Source: Flavitalea plasmicola (lineage in GTDB: Bacteria; Bacteroidota; Bacteroidia; Chitinophagales; Chitinophagaceae). Taken from it: a DNA stretch of 64,000 bases. Below are positions 1 through 8,104 of this stretch, piece after piece. Position numbers and translations under genes: made by a program. The notes under the pieces are model-generated. The model saw only the letters and a list, made by a program, of their open reading frames with translations. It was not told the origin of the DNA and searched no databases. Location of the stretch: assembly GCF_030546645.1 (NCBI RefSeq), contig NZ_JAUOTO010000008.1, positions 124,001 through 188,000 of the forward strand. The letters run 5' to 3'. How positions within the stretch are numbered: the stretch's first letter is position 1; every line of letters begins with the position of its first letter.

Positions 1-627
1 GGCACGTTCGAATAATTTTATGGGTGTACGACCAATGATCTGCCATCCGCCCGGGCTGTTCACCGGGTAGATCCCTGTCTGATTGCCCGCAATTCCTACA
101 CCACCGGCACGGACAGGCACAGGCCGTGATTTTCTTTCCGCCTCCAGCCGGACATCCACCTTTCCAAGGTACGGAAAGCCGGGAAGAAAGCCTATCATAT
201 AAACACGATATATTATTGAACAATGTAATTGTATAATGTCCTCCTTGGTTATATTCTTAACTCGGCTCAACTCCTCCAGGTCAGGCCCCTCCCTTCCGCC
301 GTAACATACGGGTATGCGTATAAGCGCACCCGATGCCGCCGGACCGTCTAAAACCCCGGTGGCTATCCAGGCCTCTTCCAGTAATGCTTTTACATAGTCA
401 TATACACCACCCGGGCAGTCCCGTTGCCTCCGCACTATTTCCGGATCATAGAAGATGCTCACCGAGCTATAGGCCACAATGATGTCCTGCAAGCCGGGAA
501 AAGCGTGGGCCTTCAACCATTCCTGGATGCATAAAGCCTTTCTATTTAGCTGTTCATCAATGAGATGGCCCAGATCCAGGGTAATGGCGCAATCCCCCAG
601 GGGAAATATTGCAAATGGTTTATCCAA
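1..627 (-). CDS. pxpB: 5-oxoprolinase subunit PxpB / KipI-like (partial, runs off left edge)
   Basis: The minus strand encodes 209 codons with no stop, open at base 1. The conceptual protein has the N-terminal PLGDCAITLDLG signature, the central IGFLPGFPYLG motif and the NSPGGWQIIGRTPIKLF segment that typify the KipI/PxpB family (allophanate hydrolase subunit 1-like). PxpB works with PxpA and PxpC to open 5-oxoproline to glutamate at the cost of ATP. No ATG lies between the upstream in-frame stop and the GDCAIT motif, so I place the start at the TTG at 625-627, which fits the family N-terminus. The C-terminal end and any pxpC/pxpA partners lie outside the window. Family assignment is firm; the precise role (oxoprolinase subunit or KipI-type kinase inhibitor) is not decided by sequence alone. 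Confidence 0.88.
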   Translation of the reverse strand, partial: MDKPFAIFPLGDCAITLDLGHLIDEQLNRKALCIQEWLKAHAFPGLQDIIVAYSSVSIFYDPEIVRRQRDCPGGVYDYVKALLEEAWIATGVLDGPAASGALIRIPVCYGGREGPDLEELSRVKNITKEDIIQLHCSIIYRVYMIGFLPGFPYLGKVDVRLEAERKSRPVPVRAGGVGIAGNQTGIYPVNSPGGWQIIGRTPIKLFERA

Positions 628-884
628 AGTTTGCTCTGATACCCGCTCAAATTAGAGTTTTTTGGCCAGCCTCCTCTCCCTGACATTCATAAACTTATAA
701 CCTTTCTGCGCCAAACGGCATAAATTATTGCTATACAATATGAAATAGTTTAATTTTTTTCGGTTTATGTCTCTATTCCCCAGGTAGTAATTTTTTAATT
801 TGACGGTTATACTGTAAACTTGCACGCGGACATAGAGTATCCCGGTGAGCGGGCAATCCTATTTTAAACCACTTTAATGAACAC
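628..884. other. Intergenic region between divergent pxpB and topA
   Basis: This AT-rich gap must hold the promoters of the divergent pxpB (minus) and topA (plus) genes. A TAAACTTG octamer at 815-822 differs by one base from the Bacteroidota TAnnTTTG -7 box, and a TTTG lies at 799-802. The spacing between them (12 bases) is shorter than the usual 19 or so, so I do not call a promoter. I see no ORF or RNA gene here. Confidence 0.4.
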
Positions 885-3230
885 ATGGCTAAGAATTTAT
901 TGATTGTGGAGTCTCCGGCGAAGGCCAAGACGATCGAAAAGATACTGGGTGAAGATTTTGAAGTAAAGAGCTGCTACGGTCATATCCGCGACCTGGAGAA
1001 AGGCGATATGGGGATTGATATAAAGAACAATTATAAACCTCGCTATATTGTCCCGGAAGACAAGGAAAAAGTCGTAAAAGAGCTTAAAAGCCTCGCCAAA
1101 AAATCTGGCGAAGTATGGCTCGCGACGGACGAGGACCGTGAGGGAGAAGCCATCAGCTGGCACTTGTGTGAGGTATTGGGTTTGGACCCCGTGACCACAA
1201 AACGCATTGTTTTTCATGAGATCACGAAGCCAGCCATCCAGTCGGCCGTCACAAAGCCGCGCACAGTGGACATGAACCTGGTGAATGCCCAGCAGGCCCG
1301 CCGGATCCTGGACAGGATCGTAGGCTTCGAGCTGAGCCCCGTCCTCTGGCGTAAGATGAGCATGAAGAACAACCTGAGCGCAGGTCGTGTTCAAAGCGTT
1401 GCCGTCCGCATCATAGCCGAAAGAGAACGGGAGATCAATGCATTTGTCCCCGTCAGCTCCTTTAAGATAGAAGCCCTTTTCACCGCCAAAGACGTTTCCG
1501 GCAAACAGGTGACATTTTCGGCCGAAGGTAAAAAACAAGCTTCGGTGGAGAATGCGGAAGCCTTCCTCACTGGCTGTAAAGGCGCCGACTATACGGTCAC
1601 GGATATCCAGGTCAAGCCAGGCAAAAAAACACCTGCCGCGCCTTTTACTACATCTACCCTCCAGCAGGAAGCCAGCCGTAAACTGGGCTACGGCGTCAGC
1701 CGCACCATGCTCCTGGCCCAAAAGCTATACGAGAGCGGTAAGATCACCTATATGCGTACCGACAGCGTCAGCCTGAGCGAAACTGCAATGGATGCCATCA
1801 GCAGCCAGATCAGCAGCCAATACGGAGATAGATACAAACAGTCCCGCAAGTTCAAGAATAAGAATGAATCCGCCCAGGAGGCCCACGAGGCCATCCGCCC
1901 TACCTATATGGATGCCATGACGGTGGAAGATGCCGACTGCCGGCGGTTGTACGAGCTGATCTGGAAAAGGACAATGGCCAGCCAGATGGCGGATGCCGAG
2001 CTGGAAAAGACCATCGCCAAAATACAGATCTCCACCAATAAAGAAGAACTGACGGCCAGCGGCGAAGTCCTGAAATTCGACGGATTCCTGAAAGTATACA
2101 TGGAGGACAGGGATGAGGATGAGATCTCCGAAGAAGATGGCCAGGAAGGCATGCTGCCTCCGCTGGCAGTACAGCAAAAACTGCCCCTGAAGGAAATGCG
2201 GGCCGTCGAGCGTTTCACCCGCCCCCTCCCCAGGTATACGGAAGCTTCCCTGGTCAAAAAGCTGGAAGAGCTGGGCATCGGACGCCCCTCCACCTATGCG
2301 CCCACCATCTCCACCATTCTGAAAAGAGGCTATGTGGAAAAACGCGATAAAGAAGGAATAAAAAGGGATTTCAGGATCCTCTTGCTGAAAAATAACAATG
2401 TTGAGAAGCTGGTCGAACAGGAGAACACCGGCGCGGAAAAATCCAAATTATTCCCCACCGACCTCGGCTTGGTGGTGACGGACTTCCTAAAACAATACTT
2501 CGACGACATCATGGATTACAACTTCACGGCCCGCATCGAAGAAGAATTCGATGAGGTTGCCCAGGGTAAGATCCTATGGAATAAAATGATCGACGACTTC
2601 TACAATCCTTTCAAGAAGGACGTGGATAATACCATCGAAAATGCCGAAAGGATCAAGGGTGAAAGAGAACTGGGCGTCGATGCCGCCAGCGGCAAGAAAG
2701 TCATCGCCCGGATGGGCCGCTATGGTCCCATGGTCCAGATCGGGGACGTCAACGATGAAGAAAAGCCAAGGTTCGCCAAGCTGAAGAACACCCAAAGCAT
2801 TGAGACCATCAGCTACGACGAGGCCATGGAGCTTTTCCGCCTGCCCCGTAACCTGGGCCAGTTCGAAGATTCGGACGTAGTGGTCAACATCGGTCGTTTC
2901 GGCCCTTACATCGCCCACGATAAGAAATTTTACTCCCTGGGGAAAGAATATGATCCCTATAGCATCACCTTCGATGAGGCCACTCCGATCATCGTGGAAA
3001 AAAGGGCCGCCAAAGAAGAGCGCACCATCAAGATCTTCGAAAAAGAAAAGATCCAGCTGCTGCGTGGCCCTTATGGTCCCTATATCAAGCAGGGGCTCCG
3101 CAACTACAAGCTGCCCAAGGAAAAGCAGGAAAATGCTGCAGACCTGAGCATCGAAGAGGTCAAAGCCATCATCGAAGAGGTGAAGGCCAACCCTCCCAAA
3201 CGCGTGCCCCGCAAGAAAAAAAGCTCCTGA
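885..3230 (+). CDS. topA: Type IA DNA topoisomerase I
   Basis: The enzyme relaxes negatively supercoiled DNA by transient single-strand cleavage. The N-terminal TOPRIM domain starts LLIVESPAKAKTIEKILG and carries the metal-binding DEDREGEAISWH motif (D82, D84, E86). The nucleophile is Y289 in KITYMRTDSVSLS. Instead of Cys4 zinc fingers, the C-terminus holds three copies of a short glycine-rich repeat (GRYGPMVQIG, GRFGPYIAH, GPYGPYIKQG, about residues 610-745), then a basic tail ending PKRVPRKKKSS. That layout and the 781-residue length are usual for Bacteroidota topA. The ATG at 885 directly precedes the conserved AKNLLIVES start. It is a housekeeping gene and appears monocistronic. Confidence 0.97.
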   Translation: MAKNLLIVESPAKAKTIEKILGEDFEVKSCYGHIRDLEKGDMGIDIKNNYKPRYIVPEDKEKVVKELKSLAKKSGEVWLATDEDREGEAISWHLCEVLGLDPVTTKRIVFHEITKPAIQSAVTKPRTVDMNLVNAQQARRILDRIVGFELSPVLWRKMSMKNNLSAGRVQSVAVRIIAEREREINAFVPVSSFKIEALFTAKDVSGKQVTFSAEGKKQASVENAEAFLTGCKGADYTVTDIQVKPGKKTPAAPFTTSTLQQEASRKLGYGVSRTMLLAQKLYESGKITYMRTDSVSLSETAMDAISSQISSQYGDRYKQSRKFKNKNESAQEAHEAIRPTYMDAMTVEDADCRRLYELIWKRTMASQMADAELEKTIAKIQISTNKEELTASGEVLKFDGFLKVYMEDRDEDEISEEDGQEGMLPPLAVQQKLPLKEMRAVERFTRPLPRYTEASLVKKLEELGIGRPSTYAPTISTILKRGYVEKRDKEGIKRDFRILLLKNNNVEKLVEQENTGAEKSKLFPTDLGLVVTDFLKQYFDDIMDYNFTARIEEEFDEVAQGKILWNKMIDDFYNPFKKDVDNTIENAERIKGERELGVDAASGKKVIARMGRYGPMVQIGDVNDEEKPRFAKLKNTQSIETISYDEAMELFRLPRNLGQFEDSDVVVNIGRFGPYIAHDKKFYSLGKEYDPYSITFDEATPIIVEKRAAKEERTIKIFEKEKIQLLRGPYGPYIKQGLRNYKLPKEKQENAADLSIEEVKAIIEEVKANPPKRVPRKKKSS

Positions 3231-3415
3231 TAGCCCTGCCCCGGTATCACAATTTTATCGGAAGGACCATCGTTATCCATAGGACACCCCTTACCCGCAT
3301 CGCCCACCCGGAGTGTAGTAATAAACACTTACAGCGTGCTTGTGGATAAGAATTTTATCAAAGTTTTACAAACTTCCCCGATATTGATTCCGTATTTCAG
3401 GGAAGAATCATCTAC

Positions 3416-4288
3416 ATGCAGGAAAACAAAGAAATAAAGGCCCTTTTTCACCTGATCGATGACCCCGATCAAGAGGTGTTTGACTCTGTGAGCAGTCGTA
3501 TTGTCAGCTATGGCAGGGGCATTATCCCTAACCTGGAAAATCTCTGGGAAAATACCATCAGCGGAGAGGTGCAGGAGCGGATCGAGCTCCTCATTCACAA
3601 GCTGCATTACCACGATCTCACGGAAGATTTTATTCATTGGAAGAACAGCAGCTACCAGGACCTGCTCACGGCGGCACTGCTGGTGTCCAAATTCCAGTAT
3701 CCCGACCTGGTCACGACGCCCGTGCTGCAGGAAGTGGAAAAATTGCGCCGCAACATCTGGCTGGAGCTGAACAGCTATCTCACCCCCCTGGAACAGGTGA
3801 ACGTCCTTACGAGCATCCTGTACAATTACTATGGGCTAAAAGGTACGGAAGTCGCCTACCAGCAACCGGAAGAATTTCTCATCAACAAGCTCATCGAGAC
3901 AAAAAGAGGTAATTCCATCGCCAATGGCATCCTGTACCTGTTGCTGAGCGAATTATTGGATATCCCCGTAAAAGCGATCAATATTCCCCGACAGTTCGTT
4001 TTGGCCTATATCAAGCCTACCTACGATGAAAACCCCGAAAGGCTCAGCGCACAGCAACGCATCGAATTTTTCATCGACCCGATGAGCGGACAGGTATTCT
4101 CACATAAAGACGTAGACAGCTATTTCAAACGGGTATCCGTTCCGCCTGTGGCGTCTTATTTCAAGCCGCTGTCGCATAATCGCATTATTCAGACGACGCT
4201 GGAAGAGTTCAGTAAATGTTTCGAGGACGAACGCAATGCGTATAAGCAGAAAGAATTATTGGAGCTTGCTAAGCTCCTGAATGAATAA
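3416..4288 (+). CDS. SirB1-like transglutaminase-fold protein
   Basis: The 290-residue soluble protein has an N-terminal helical part (about 1-110, HEAT-like in appearance) followed by a SirB1/transglutaminase-like core. The core shows the RGNSIANGILYLLLSELLDIPVKAINIPRQFVLAYIKP-type segment around residues 160-198 (given here only as a landmark), which matches the RGNPI...PxxFxxR pattern of the SirB1 family. The catalytic Cys of true transglutaminases is not at the expected place, as is usual for SirB1 proteins, so enzymatic activity is doubtful. The biological role is unknown. The gene sits 185 bp downstream of topA and ends in a clear hairpin terminator. Confidence 0.75.
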   Translation: MQENKEIKALFHLIDDPDQEVFDSVSSRIVSYGRGIIPNLENLWENTISGEVQERIELLIHKLHYHDLTEDFIHWKNSSYQDLLTAALLVSKFQYPDLVTTPVLQEVEKLRRNIWLELNSYLTPLEQVNVLTSILYNYYGLKGTEVAYQQPEEFLINKLIETKRGNSIANGILYLLLSELLDIPVKAINIPRQFVLAYIKPTYDENPERLSAQQRIEFFIDPMSGQVFSHKDVDSYFKRVSVPPVASYFKPLSHNRIIQTTLEEFSKCFEDERNAYKQKELLELAKLLNE

Positions 4289-4315
4289 AAAAAACCGGCA
4301 TCTGCCGGTTTTTTT
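4289..4315. terminator. Bidirectional rho-independent terminator
   Basis: A perfect stem (ACCGGCA paired with TGCCGGT) is flanked by an A-run on the left and a T-run on the right, between two convergent genes that end at 4288 and 4333. It can stop transcription from both sides. Confidence 0.85.
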
Positions 4316-4332
4316 CTGCGTATTGCGTATTA

Positions 4333-5754
4333 TTATACGGGTAGCTTCCACCCTTCACGGTATTCCCGTTTCACAAACTGGTTGGCCGGGTCGAAATTCG
4401 TGATCTTCATATTCTGCGCGTCCCACAACAGCTTTTTCCTGCCGGTGAATTCTTTGCCTTCCTTGATATTCCAGCTGCGCAATGCCAGGTTACCCATCAG
4501 GATCGTCTCCGTCAGCGGTCCGGCATATTCGAATGGCGAGCTCACCTTGTTCTTGCCATACCCTGCGATACAGGCATTCACCCACTGTACATAATGCCCT
4601 TCGGGTACACGTGCCAGTGTCTGCGGCACATTCACCTCCTTCGTCCTGGACGTTGGCAACAAGGTCGCCTTACTGCCGTATGTACCGCACATGATCTTAC
4701 CCTTTGTTCCCGTGATGATCGCACCGCCGCCGTCGTCCCCGCCCATCATCTCGTCAGGTCCCAGCTCGGCGGGTCGGTCAGGACGCAGATTGCCGTCCAT
4801 CCAATGAAGGTCCACATCAGGCTTGCCATTCTTGCCAGGAAATTTCATTTTTACAGAGCTGGCAGGAGGACAGCTTTCAGGATAATAAGCAGGCGTCCAC
4901 ATCTGCTCGTAAACATCCACCACGCTGCATTCCACTTCGGAAGGATACCCCAGACCCACCGTCTTGAATGCCGGATCGATCAGATGACATCCCATATCTC
5001 CCAATGCCCCCGTCCCGAATGCCCAGAACCCCCTCCAGTTGAAAGGCACATATTCCTTATGGTATTGCTCGAATGTTGCCGGTCCCAGCCACAGGTCCCA
5101 ATTGAGCTCTGTCGGCGAGGCATCCGTGCTTTTCGGCCGCCCAAAGCCCTGCGGCCAAACAGGGCGGTTCGTCCATACATGAATGGACACTGCATCTCCG
5201 ATGATGCCCGCATTGTACCACTCCTGCATCTGCCGCACACCGTCGCTGGAAGATCCCTGGTTGCCCATCTGGGTCACTACCTTATAGCGCTTCGCCGCTT
5301 CCGTAAGCATGCGGGCCTCATAAATATCATGCGTAAGTGGTTTCTGCACATAAACATGTTTTCCCAGGGACATAGCCGTCAGCGCTGCGATCGCATGGGT
5401 ATTGTCGGGCGTGGAAACAGACACGGCATCAATGCTCTTGTGCTCTTTCTCCAGCATTTCCCGGAAGTCCTTATAGTACTTCGCTTTCGTATACTTCTTG
5501 ACGGAGTTGGCAGCCTGGCGGTCATCCACGTCGCAAAGCGCCACTATATCAACCTTTCCGCTGCCAAAAAAATTCTTCAGATCGTCCCCGCCCTTTCCAC
5601 CGGCGCCGACGGCGGCAATGGCCAGCCGGTCGCTGGGAGCGATAAAACCTCTTCCCAGTACGTGACGGGGAACAATAAAAAATCCGGTGGCTGCAAGCGA
5701 TGCATCCCGTAGGAACTCACGCCTGGAATGCTGGTTTTTGAGTTTGTCAGTCAT
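4333..5754 (-). CDS. Tat-exported Gfo/Idh/MocA-family oxidoreductase
   Basis: The 473-residue protein begins with a twin-arginine signal (SRREFLRDASLAATGFF), so it is probably exported folded with its NAD(P) cofactor. The Rossmann fold starts at LAIAAVGAGGKGGDDL (about residues 44-60), followed by the family segment DAVSVSTPDNTHAIAALTAM and a VQKPLTH variant of the catalytic EKP motif. The C-terminal part has the Gfo/Idh/MocA substrate domain with LGDMGCHLID and DLHWMDG. Proteins of this type are numerous in Bacteroidota and act on sugars or inositol-like polyols; the substrate cannot be read here. Its convergent neighbour shares the terminator at its 3' end, and its start faces csaA divergently. 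Confidence 0.92.
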   Translation of the reverse strand: MTDKLKNQHSRREFLRDASLAATGFFIVPRHVLGRGFIAPSDRLAIAAVGAGGKGGDDLKNFFGSGKVDIVALCDVDDRQAANSVKKYTKAKYYKDFREMLEKEHKSIDAVSVSTPDNTHAIAALTAMSLGKHVYVQKPLTHDIYEARMLTEAAKRYKVVTQMGNQGSSSDGVRQMQEWYNAGIIGDAVSIHVWTNRPVWPQGFGRPKSTDASPTELNWDLWLGPATFEQYHKEYVPFNWRGFWAFGTGALGDMGCHLIDPAFKTVGLGYPSEVECSVVDVYEQMWTPAYYPESCPPASSVKMKFPGKNGKPDVDLHWMDGNLRPDRPAELGPDEMMGGDDGGGAIITGTKGKIMCGTYGSKATLLPTSRTKEVNVPQTLARVPEGHYVQWVNACIAGYGKNKVSSPFEYAGPLTETILMGNLALRSWNIKEGKEFTGRKKLLWDAQNMKITNFDPANQFVKREYREGWKLPV

Positions 5755-5875
5755 AGAAAAAATTTGCTAAGCTAATCGGTTTAAAAATTTATCCGGTAAT
5801 TTACATTAAAGACATCGGACAGAATATAAAATCGAATTAAAAAACACCGGGAAACGCTGCTAAAATTGCAAAACC

Positions 5876-6211
5876 ATGGAGACCATTCAATGGAGTGATT
5901 TCGAAAAGATCGATATTCGGGTAGGTACCATCATTGACGTCCAGGAATTCCCCCAGGCCCGCAGACCCGCCTGGCGGCTGACCATCGATTTTGGAGAGCT
6001 GGGAATAAAAAGGTCGTCGGCACAAGTCACAGATCTATATGATCCTCAACAGCTCTCCGGTCGGCAGGTAGTGGCGGTGGTCAATTTCCCTCCCAAACAG
6101 ATAGCAAATTTTTTTAGTGAATGTCTCGTACTGGGTGTGTATACTGACAAAAAAGAAGTAGTTTTATTAGGGCCTGAACGGCACGTGCACAACGGCTGGA
6201 AAGTAGGCTGA
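5876..6211 (+). CDS. csaA: CsaA-type tRNA-binding domain protein
   Basis: This 111-residue protein consists entirely of an EMAP/tRNA-binding OB fold. Diagnostic stretches are DFEKIDIRVGTIIDVQEFP at the N-terminus, IKRSSAQVTDLY in the middle and RQVVAVVNFPPKQIANFFSE near the end. CsaA proteins are homodimers described as secretion-related chaperones in Bacillus and bind tRNA-like structures. Length and motif order match the family. The next gene starts 14 bases downstream, so the two are probably cotranscribed. Confidence 0.93.
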   Translation: METIQWSDFEKIDIRVGTIIDVQEFPQARRPAWRLTIDFGELGIKRSSAQVTDLYDPQQLSGRQVVAVVNFPPKQIANFFSECLVLGVYTDKKEVVLLGPERHVHNGWKVG

Positions 6212-6225
6212 CAAAACCCCTTACA

Positions 6226-6744
6226 ATGGCAACGACGCTGGAGGTCACATCCACCTGGTATAAGTCACCCCTGGGCCTTCTCCGGATAGGCGGAACGGAC
6301 GCTTATATCAGCGAGATCAGCTTCGTCGACAATCTGGACCGGGCCATCGATGGCCCCGGAGAGCTACAGGGCCCCGTTCCCCCCATGATCATACAATGCA
6401 TCGAACAGCTGATCCAATATTTCCAGGGACAAAGAAGAGTGTTTGATTTTCCGGTTTACCAGGAAGGGACGCCCTTTCAGGAAAAGGTCTGGAACGAGCT
6501 GACAGGTATCCCATTCGGCAAGACCCTCAGCTACCTGGACATGGCCCGCCGGTTGGGCGATCCAAAATGCATTCGCGCTGCGGCATCCGCCAATGGAAGG
6601 AACAATATAGCGATCGTCGTTCCCTGCCACAGGGTCATCGGCTCTAAAAGGGACCTGGTGGGTTATGCAGGCGGCCTCTGGCGCAAAAAATGGCTGCTGG
6701 ATCACGAGACCAGGATCCATTACGGCGTTCAAACCCTGTTCTGA
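6226..6744 (+). CDS. ogt: Methylated-DNA--protein-cysteine methyltransferase (Ogt/MGMT family)
   Basis: The protein repairs O6-alkylguanine by transferring the alkyl group to its own cysteine. The active-site motif IVVPCHRVIGS is intact, preceded by the helix-turn-helix segment TPFQEKVWNELTGIPFGKTLSY and the RAAASANGRNNIA recognition region. At 172 residues it is a stand-alone Ogt-type enzyme without an Ada N-terminal domain. It follows csaA at 14 bases and ends one base before the stop of the convergent TolC-like gene, with no terminator visible between them. Confidence 0.96.
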   Translation: MATTLEVTSTWYKSPLGLLRIGGTDAYISEISFVDNLDRAIDGPGELQGPVPPMIIQCIEQLIQYFQGQRRVFDFPVYQEGTPFQEKVWNELTGIPFGKTLSYLDMARRLGDPKCIRAAASANGRNNIAIVVPCHRVIGSKRDLVGYAGGLWRKKWLLDHETRIHYGVQTLF

Positions 6745-6745
6745 C

Positions 6746-8101
6746 CTAATTTGTCAGCTGATTGGCATAACGCCGCAGCTGCACCTCTGCCGACTTCGCG
6801 GCAAAAGATACATTGATCAGGATATACCCCGCATTCTCAAAACTTTGCTGTGCGTTCTTTACATCCACGATCGTGGCCTGCCTCAGCTGGAAACGCTGTA
6901 ATACGAGGTTCAACAGCTTTTGTGAAAGATCATAATTGGCCTTGGCCGTCTGCAGCTGCTTGAGATTATTATTATAAGCCTGCCAGTTCCTGACAGCATT
7001 GGATGTATAGTTCAACACCAGGGTATCCCGCGTCAGCTGTGCATTTTTAACGTTCACGCCCGCTATCCGCTCCTGTCGCTTGTAAATCCCGCCGTTGAAG
7101 ATGGGCACATTCAGCGAAACACCCGCGTAAGGCCCATAGTTGAGGTTCAACAGGGAAAATCCCTCCGAGTTCTTCGTCCGGTTGTAATTATACCCCGCAT
7201 TCACATAAAGGGAAGGATAGCGCAAGGCCCCTGTTTCCCGTTGGATATACTTGCTGATCGTGATCTGCTCGTCCGCCGCCAGGACGTCCGGATTGGCCGA
7301 CTGCACGGCACTCAGAATAACCCCTAGCTGAATGCTGCTGTCAACAATGATCGTATCCTCCACGCTGATGGCCGAGTCGGGATTCAGGGTAAGCAGGGTA
7401 AGCAGGTCCGTCTTGCCCTGGTCCACCACCAGCTGCTGCGCCTGCAGGTTCTGCACCTGCGTATTCAGGTCCACCTGGGATTGGAACAGGTCCGCATTGT
7501 TCGCTACCCCCACATTCTGCTGCGCTTTTACGATGTCCAGCCGCTGTTGGGATGCATCGATGGACCTTTGCAGGGTCCTGGCATAGCTCTGCTGCCGCAC
7601 GATGTCGTAATATTTCAACGTAACATTGTTGATCAGCACCAACGCCCGGGAGCTCAGCACCTGCCGTGTCTGTGCTTCGACGGAGCCCAGTCGCTTTTTC
7701 GCCGTTGCTATGCGCCCGTCATTATACAGCAGCATGCTGCCGTTGACCGAGGCGGACAGGCTATTGGAAAAGGCATTATTGCTGGATTTGTTATTGGCCG
7801 GGTTGGCGTACTGCTGCTTAAGGCTGGTGGCCTGCTCCTGGTTCGTGGCGGTGGCGCTGACCACCGGAAGGCCGCCTGCATAGCCATAGTCATTGGCAAT
7901 GCCCGCAATGGTAACATTGTTTTTGGCCAGCTGGATGCCCAGGTTGTTCTTCAGTGCTATCTGGACGGCGTCCGGAAGGGTCAGCGTAGCGGTCTGGGCG
8001 CACAGCTGCATCGCCGGCAAACCGCCGGTGAATAAGAAACCAACTATGCGAAATAATCCTGTCTTCATGGAAGTGTTGATCATTGTTTTTTTGTTGGTCA
8101 T
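6746..8101 (-). CDS. TolC-family outer membrane efflux protein
   Basis: The 451-residue protein has an N-terminal signal region ending around LCAQ and two copies of the outer membrane efflux protein repeat with long coiled-coil stretches rich in Gln, Asn and Ala. The first repeat opens with LTLPDAVQIALKNNLGIQLAKNN, a hallmark of this family. It should form the outer-membrane exit duct for the pump encoded just upstream. The start at 8101 lies three bases after the pump's stop codon; M12 (8068) is an equally good start that gives a cleaner signal peptide. It is the last gene of the three-gene operon. Confidence 0.93.
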   Translation of the reverse strand: MTNKKTMINTSMKTGLFRIVGFLFTGGLPAMQLCAQTATLTLPDAVQIALKNNLGIQLAKNNVTIAGIANDYGYAGGLPVVSATATNQEQATSLKQQYANPANNKSSNNAFSNSLSASVNGSMLLYNDGRIATAKKRLGSVEAQTRQVLSSRALVLINNVTLKYYDIVRQQSYARTLQRSIDASQQRLDIVKAQQNVGVANNADLFQSQVDLNTQVQNLQAQQLVVDQGKTDLLTLLTLNPDSAISVEDTIIVDSSIQLGVILSAVQSANPDVLAADEQITISKYIQRETGALRYPSLYVNAGYNYNRTKNSEGFSLLNLNYGPYAGVSLNVPIFNGGIYKRQERIAGVNVKNAQLTRDTLVLNYTSNAVRNWQAYNNNLKQLQTAKANYDLSQKLLNLVLQRFQLRQATIVDVKNAQQSFENAGYILINVSFAAKSAEVQLRRYANQLTN

Positions 8102-8104
8102 GCC